Origin: Stramonita haemastoma
Taxonomy: Eukaryota; Mollusca; Gastropoda; Neogastropoda; Muricidae
DNA length: 64,000 bases
Reading direction: 5' to 3'
Assembly (NCBI GenBank): GCA_030674155.1
Contig: CM060328.1
Location: 34,923,479 to 34,987,478 of the forward strand
The notes beneath the pieces were generated by a model that was not told where the DNA came from, made no database searches, and was given only the letters and a program-made list of their open reading frames with translations. Both the position numbers and the translations under genes were made by a program. Below, piece after piece: positions 34,246-64,000 of the stretch (the first letter of the stretch is position 1; the number at the start of each line of letters is the position of its first letter).

Positions 34246-36397
34246 ACGCCACTCCAAAGGAAAAAAAGTTTTACATCAAAGTCTGGTCAAATATATCTCT
34301 TGCTATATAAAAGAAAAACCATTTTGTAAATATTTTCAAAATAATGCCCTGAACTAAAAACCGATCAAGAGAAATGTCAATATGCAGCTGTAACAGAAAA
34401 TCTTAGATAAAAATCACATGTGAAACTTTCATAAATTTCCTCAAAAGAATGCCCTGAGCCTAAATCTGGTGCTTACATAAATTGTTTGAACATTCCTAAA
34501 ACAAACAAAAAAAAGGCTTGAATTAAAAATTGGCAAAATGAGCCTTTCAGACATATCCTCAGAACACACTGATGATCAGGTGAAACTTTCTTCTGTATTA
34601 GTCAAGATGGATAGCTCAGTCTACACAATGAAGGCAGCTGTACACTGCAGGTCCTCCCAGACTCCACAGAGCTTCTTGGCCACTGGGGTGATTGGGGTCA
34701 GGCCAGATCTTCTTTCAGAGTGCCTCATGTAGTGTGCAGGATTGCAGCGCCTTCTGTTGTCTGGATGCCAGTCTTGCAAGGGCACTGCTCTGTGTGGCCT
34801 ATGTGGAGTTTTCATGTACATGAATTTGATGTTAAAAAATCTTTCATACATACCCTCAAAGTCAGTAGGCTGCCTTGAACCAAATCTGGTTAAAAGAATT
34901 TGCAAAAAAATATTCTCTAAAGAAAGAGTTAAATCAAATTTTGATGACATGAACCTGTTACAGGTTTCGTCTCAATAATGCTGAACCAAAAGCTGAAACA
35001 ACAGTCAACAAATATCCGCGAGGACAAGTTCTAGGTCAAAATCTGATGAAACAAACTGTTCAAAAATATCCTCCAAAGAAAGCCTTGAACTTTTAACCTT
35101 CTTAAAAATATTTTGTGGAGAAAAAACATCAGTCAAAGAGAACATGTGAATAAAAAAGACAGACGATGAAGAGACAGACTTACGATGATCAAGATGAAGA
35201 AAGCAGAATGTCCACATTATAAATTACCCAAACAGCAGACCCCACAGAAGCAAAGCACTTCAAAACAAAGAAAGGACGGTTCACTACAGTCCTCAGCAAT
35301 AGAATCACCCACATGCAACATGATGGTACAGTAGCAGACAGAGTGCCCACATCCTTCCACAGGAATAGGGTTTGCATCTTGCAAGTACAGACTCACAGTC
35401 ATCTACCATCCATTGTTGTGAACACCTGATTGTACCCTTTGTGTGTAAGCGTGCATACACAGAAAATAAAATTATGACTCAAAACTCCTTTCTTTAAGAA
35501 TGAATATAATATGGATAGTCAGAGGAATATCTCAGCAAGTATGCATAAGCGAATAAAAAATAAATTTTAAAAAGGATGCATCAGCAATGGAAATGAAGAA
35601 CCCCTAGGGACGGCAGGGTTCTAGGAGTGTGTGGACAGAAGGTGTCACCCTCAGCAGTTGTTTCAAACATTGTCAGTACTACAGTGCTTCCAGTGCTTTA
35701 TCGTATCCCAGCGTAACAAGAGTGCTCTTAGCATTAGGAATACAACAAAATCCCAGAAAAAAAAGAAAACCAATAAGTAGGTCCTAGCTGTTACAAAAAG
35801 TAACAACAGTCCTTTAGATCTTTCACATAATATATATAATATATATATCCATCCTATTTCTTCATCATGTGACCTCTCTTTATTTCAACACGGACAACAT
35901 TCTGTTATGGAAAGTGCCCCCCCCCCCCAAATAATGACTATTTCTAACCCACATCATTTACTGTCAATAACTTCCTGTAATTTTTTCTCTCCTGTTTTTG
36001 TGTCTGAAGTATAAAAGCATTTCTTTTCTAATGTCTTCTTTTCTTGCTACAATGAAAAAAAATCATTGAACTGTGTAAAGAAACTCCGTTCTTTTCAAAT
36101 CTGCAGAAAATAAACTTGGTTTCCATGTCTGTCTAAAAGTTTATAATTTTTCACTCTTCAACATTTTCCTCATATACTAAAAAAATATATATGTAACCCA
36201 TTATCTTTCCATATATATTGCAAGATCAACACATCGTACAATTAAAAAAAAGTTAAAAAGCCATCAGCAAATCATCAAAATTTTGTAACTGAAATCTCGT
36301 CTCTTTTATGACTACACTGATGAATATCAAACCTGCCACAGTTCAGTCAGTGATCAATTTGTATGAACAGAATTTTTTTTTCTAAAGCATTAAAAAC

Positions 36398-36464
<67 letters not shown>
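36398..36464 (+). repeat. (CT)n microsatellite
   Basis: Uninterrupted (CT)n of about 66 bases in AT-rich unique sequence. Confidence 0.95.
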
Positions 36465-36467
<3 letters not shown>

Positions 36468-37204
36468 GTGTCCAACTGTCTGTACATTCTCTAACATCTC
36501 CCATTCATACAACTACAGCCATGAACTAACTCTTGCTTAAAAAAAAAAATCTCTGACACTTGCAACTACAATCACAAACTAACTCGATGTGCCCTACTTT
36601 CACAGAAAGCAGACTTTGCACTACTATGCTATGTGCTGTTATTCATAATAAACCATGACACCATAAAAAAGTAATATCTTTGGACAGAGAACGGCTGGCA
36701 GAAATAGCTCCATTAGGTGAACCAGCAGTAAGGCAGGACAGGACGCTGACACGACAGATGCATAAAACTGGGTCTCCTGGACGACACGTGTCATGGTCCC
36801 TACATCAACAGAATACACAGACAGAACTCATTGTTTTGCTTTATTTTGTTTTCCTTTGCTTTGTTTTGTTTTTGTTTCAGCAGCTGCTTCTTTTGCAATG
36901 CGCACATCAACATCACCTGACACGTTTTCATACAAAACATGCATACAACAGAACGGATAACATGTATCAACCAACACACAGACCCACAAATCAGGGTTAA
37001 TCTACATGTACATTTCCAGGCAGAACGTTGACATAAGCACTGACAGAAGACAAGGAGAAGCTTCAATGTCTCCCCCCAGCATGTGGTATTTATCCAAATC
37101 TCTTCAGGAAGCACTTCAGTTCATTCAACAAGTTTTTGACATTTCTTCAGTTCCCTCTTCTGTTCTTTTTCTCTTTTAAAAAAAAAAAAAAATCAGTCTC
37201 TACT

Positions 37205-37400
37205 TTCAGAGTTCTCTTTCTCTCCTATGTGTTTTCATACACGCACATGCAGGCATGCACGAACACATTAACGTGTGCACATACACATACACACACACAT
37301 ACACACAAAGTACACATGCACTTGTGCATGCACACACATGCTCCTATACACGCATCATTACTATTCATATCGCTGACCATTCAATTGATCACACACACAC

Positions 37401-37476
<76 letters not shown>

Positions 37477-37492
37477 GTCTCACACACACACA
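37205..37492 (+). repeat. (AC)n and (CT)n microsatellites
   Basis: Interrupted (AC)n to 37335 and (CT)n at 37401-37470. No gene seen. Confidence 0.9.
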
Positions 37493-38376
37493 CAAATCAC
37501 GGAGATCAAAAAAAAAAAAAATCAACGATCTCACGAATAGCTCAAAGTCTGAGTAAGTGTCACCTAACACCAAACCGACAATCACAAAGCGTACACCGTG
37601 TGTTCACACAAAACTCCTCACCATGGCTCACACCATCATGCTCAAAATGATTTAAAACACAGCAGTAAGGCTTCGCTGTCATGTGTACCCACCTGTCATA
37701 TGTCGTGATGGGGACACACATACAGAAAAAAAAGTGTTTTTTCCCCACCACTTGTCGTTTCTTATTGCCGTTTCTTGCAGATGCCTGCTTTTGGTCAAAA
37801 ACATTTTTCTTTTAAAAATACCCAACCAACAACAACAACAAAAATGAAATCATTTCAATAAATAAGAGCTCCTTCTCTCCTCAAAATCTGTGCTTCTAGC
37901 AACAGACATGAACAATCATTGTTTATATTGTCCCCAACATCCTTTTTTTTATGTTTCATTCAATTTCATTGTGAAACAAATCTCTAAAAAAATCTTCAGA
38001 ACATTGTCACGGCTCCGACAAACTGAAAAATTTGTCATGACCTGTGGGTATCCTGCCTGTGTGAACGATGAGAAGATGAAGAAATAAAATAAAATATAAC
38101 CAAAAATCGGGACGCAGCAGCGGAGCGAGAATCAAGTCAGCAGAGTCCAGCCGCTCAAAGATGAACACGGAGGTTATTTTCGTCACACAAATTTCTTCGT
38201 CATCATCGTCGATCACATTCTCATCATCACAATCCTCGGTAAAACAGAACAGAAAGCAACACACCGACGTCACGACTCAGGGATTTTCTGGAGGTACAAC
38301 ACACGTTCGGACACGATTCCAACATTGCACTGATGTTGTTGTTGATGTCACCGCACTAGCGATCAGCGTCACCAAT

Positions 38377-61339
<22,963 letters not shown>

Positions 61340-61529
61340 CTGAAAAACAGTACTTTCTGGGTTTTTTTAAACTGCATACCCCATGCAATTTCCTGGACTC
61401 GTGATTTCCTTCAGCAAAGCAATGCCTGTAAATTGTAGGTAACAGAACTAAGGAACAAAGAATATGGCTAGATTTTTATTATTATTTTAAATCATAAACA
61501 ATCATGGGTTACAAAATTATCAAAGAATC

Positions 61530-61935
61530 ATGCTATGTTTTGGGGGGTTGGGGGGGGGTAAGCTCTATAAAAATAGTGAATACAAAACTGGATTGTTAAC
61601 GATTGAGCAAGTCGTTGGGGTTTTTTTCAGGGGGGAGGGACAGGGGGATTAAAGCTCAATAAAAAATATCAATAACAAAACTGATTGTGAACGATTGAAG
61701 CAAAGTCCAGTTAGTGGTTTTTTTCAGGGGGGAAAGGGGGGGGGGGGGGGGTAAAGCTGAATAAAAACATGGAATAACAAAACTGATTGTGAATGACTGA
61801 AGCAACGTTGAGTTAGGGTGTTTTTTTCAGGGGGGGGGGGGGGTTAATGCTCAATATCAAAAAAAAAAAATTAAATAACAAAAACTGATTGTGAACAATT
61901 GAAGCAAAGTCCAGTTAGGTTAGTTTTTTCCAAGT
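61530..61935 (+). repeat. ~100-bp tandem repeat, 4 units with internal G runs
   Basis: Units contain AACAAAACTGATTGTGAACG, AAGCAAAGTCCAGTTAG, a T run, TTTTTCAGGGGGG and a long G run, then AAAGCTCAATAAAAA. Just upstream, on the gene strand, of exon m1. Confidence 0.9.
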
Positions 61936-62079
61936 TTCTTTTATTTGTTTGTTTTTTCTTTTGTTTTGAACTCAAGAAAACCACAGTGACAACCTATAGG
62001 AAAACTTACCTTTATCCCTCCCCCCCCCCCCCCCCCACCACCACCACACAAAAGCCCGAAAGAGAGAGATAGAGAGGGG

Positions 62080-62086
62080 GGGGGGG

Positions 62087-62175
<89 letters not shown>

Positions 62176-62190
62176 TGTGTAATTGTGTGT

Positions 62191-62222
<32 letters not shown>

Positions 62223-62298
62223 GTGTGTGTGTGTGTGTGTCTGTTGTCTGTCGTTGTCTGTCTGTCTGTCGTGCTGCCTGCTGCTGCTGTGCATGTAC

Positions 62299-62342
<44 letters not shown>

Positions 62343-62455
62343 GTGTGTGTGTGTATGTGTGTGTGTGTGTGTGTGTGTGTCTGTCTGTCTGTCTGTCTGC
62401 CTGCTTGCTGCCTGCTGCCTGCCTGTGCATGTACAGGTGTACATGTGTGTGTGAG
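62080..62455 (+). repeat. (GA)n, (GT)n and (GTCT)n composite
   Basis: (GA)n at 62083-62172, then (GT)n blocks with CTGTCTGTCTGTCTG interruptions. Beyond the last exon in view. Confidence 0.95.
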
Positions 62456-63059
62456 ATTGTTGCATGCACACAGAAACATATGATATGGCAGCATGTGTGT
62501 AAGGGTGCAAGTGTGCATGCATGCATGTGTGTGCAAGTGCTCCTTTTTTCCTACCCTTACTCTTCAGCAGTACCTCAGTCTTCAACAAAAAAACTTTTTG
62601 CATAACATCACTCCAAAAAATGAAAAAGGTCATACCACTAAACAAGATCAATCAAAACAAATATAAAACATACAACAAAATATACACAGTTTTTAGCATC
62701 ATCAGATTTTAAAAAGATACTACCACGTTTTTTTGTTTTCTTTAAGATTACCATCATGTGCAGTAGTAAGATATGGAACTGTTCATAAAAATGGTGGATA
62801 CGCAGATCATATGAAAGCAGAACAAAAAATGCAGGCATGCGTCACATGCACACAGCAGATATGAATGTACAAGCATTATGAATCAAACTGGCGTAAAATT
62901 TCAGCCAAAGAGTAAAAATGTGAAATGCTATAAACTTAAAGAAAACCAAAGCCATGAGGTGAGAGATAGGCCTTCCAAAGAACTACATGATCTGGGCAGA
63001 AGAAAACTTTTTTTTTCTGGATATTATGTCCAATTTAACCTACAATCCATTTTAGGAAT

Positions 63060-63255
63060 TTCTACCTTGGAGTTAACATCAGTACTGATTCCACTTCCAC
63101 AAAAGACCTATGGATGGGACTATAAACCAAGGTCATGTACACAAACACATGCAAAACATCTGTTCACATGTTAGAACCTGTTCCACTTTAGGAAGAGCAG
63201 GCGAGTAGCAACAGGTGACAAAATGAATAAAAATGCATGCACAGAGGTGTCATGT
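63060..63255 (+). mobile_element. Diverged SINE family C fragment
   Basis: Recognisable GGAGTTAACATCAGTACTGA start, GGGACTATAAACCAAGGTC and a weak copy of the later module. More mutated than other copies, so older. Confidence 0.65.
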
Positions 63256-64000
63256 TTAGACTCTATCCTTGAGAGTCCAGAGCGGTAAAAAATGGGTAAA
63301 AACAGTCACATACACAAAATCTCACTTTTGATAAACATCAGAGCTCTAGCTAAGAATAAAAAGAGTTTAATTTTGAATACTGTATGAAATATAAAAGAGA
63401 CAAAACAATCTTTGAAAAGAATGGAAAAAAATATACTGCAAAAGAAAAGCCATACATACACCACACCATTTAACGTATGATTTTCTTATAAACTGTTCAG
63501 TCACAGTAAGAAAAAAAAAAGTGAAGGCTTACAAAATCGAAAATGATGGGGGGAAAAAAGGTCAGGCACTTACACCATAGAACACAGACTACAATCACAA
63601 TCAGGCAGACACAATATATAGGGTAGATGGTATTTTCAGTCAGGACCAAAAAAAAAAAGCATTTTCAGGAGAACTGCCAGGGTGAAACAAGCAAAAGAAA
63701 AGAAGAGTGTATTGAAAAAACATCAGCAAAATGACAGAGACCAGTGTGCAGTAAACACTGGAACAGAGCAGAACAGAGCAGACTTCAACATCAACTGTTC
63801 ATTCAGCCACAAACCCAGGTGAACTTCAAGTCACAAGACAGCACAGAATCAGGGTCAGAGGTCACAAAGCATTTTTCACAAGAAATGAGATCAGACCAAT
63901 CACAGCACATATCAGCATCGATCTCAGAAACAAACACTGCATCGTACAATAAAAAAAGCCAGAGTAAACGCGTGTGATGAGACAGGAGAGAATCAAGACT

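Larger units (their letters stand above)
32460..38376. other. Region downstream of the MYO9 stop, no gene seen
   Basis: Mostly unique AT-rich sequence, plus a family D copy at 33928 and two microsatellites. On the minus strand it follows the m15 stop, so its right part is probably 3' UTR. An AATAAA on the minus strand lies near 36840 in a T-rich patch, but I cannot tell whether it is used. Confidence 0.45.
61340..64000. other. MYO9 intron at the right edge, no exon seen
   Basis: Contains the 100-bp G-rich tandem array, the (GA)/(GT) composite and a diverged SINE C fragment. 63260-64000 is AT-rich unique sequence. The myosin motor exons are expected further right, outside the window. Confidence 0.5.

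Overview
The window is nuclear DNA of a multicellular animal. Two spliced genes with GT-AG introns lie in about 64 kb that is otherwise dense in (AC)n, (CT)n and (GAA)n microsatellites, minisatellites and tRNA-derived SINEs. The gene content (antiquitin and myosin IX) is pan-metazoan. The repeat style suggests a marine invertebrate, plausibly a mollusc such as a gastropod, but nothing in the sequence proves the taxon.

Layout. Both genes are on the minus strand. (1) Positions 353-22391 hold an essentially complete ALDH7A1 (antiquitin, alpha-aminoadipic semialdehyde dehydrogenase) gene of 19 recognisable coding exons, with the stop codon at the left and the start at the right. (2) About 22640-38376 has no gene I can support: diverged SINE-like repeats, minisatellites and AT-rich unique sequence, part of which may be 3' UTR of the next gene. 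(3) Positions 38377-61339 hold the 3' part of an unconventional myosin-IX gene: 15 exons for the tail, with a complete C1 zinc finger, a RhoGAP domain and an acidic C-terminus. Its motor half must lie beyond 64000. (4) 61340-64000 is intron or unassigned sequence.

Mobile DNA. A 5'-truncated LINE fragment (thumb region, RNase H, zinc knuckle) lies in an ALDH7A1 intron. It carries a (GAA)n tail and a probable 8-bp target-site duplication (TSD), and it is split by a tRNA-derived SINE with its own 10-bp TSD. A second copy of that SINE sits, with a 15-bp TSD, inside a member of a second SINE family. A third, very common repeat family occurs at least ten times.

The two genes have no evident functional link: one is a lysine-catabolism enzyme, the other a Rho-inactivating motor. 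The most striking observations are tandem duplications that carry exon or splice-site sequence: a myosin exon copy differing only at synonymous sites, a triplicated 3' splice site, and a minisatellite made of a splice donor. There is also a recurrent pattern of one- or two-base losses in otherwise well conserved exons, which looks like consensus error rather than gene decay. I found no clearly novel biological system.
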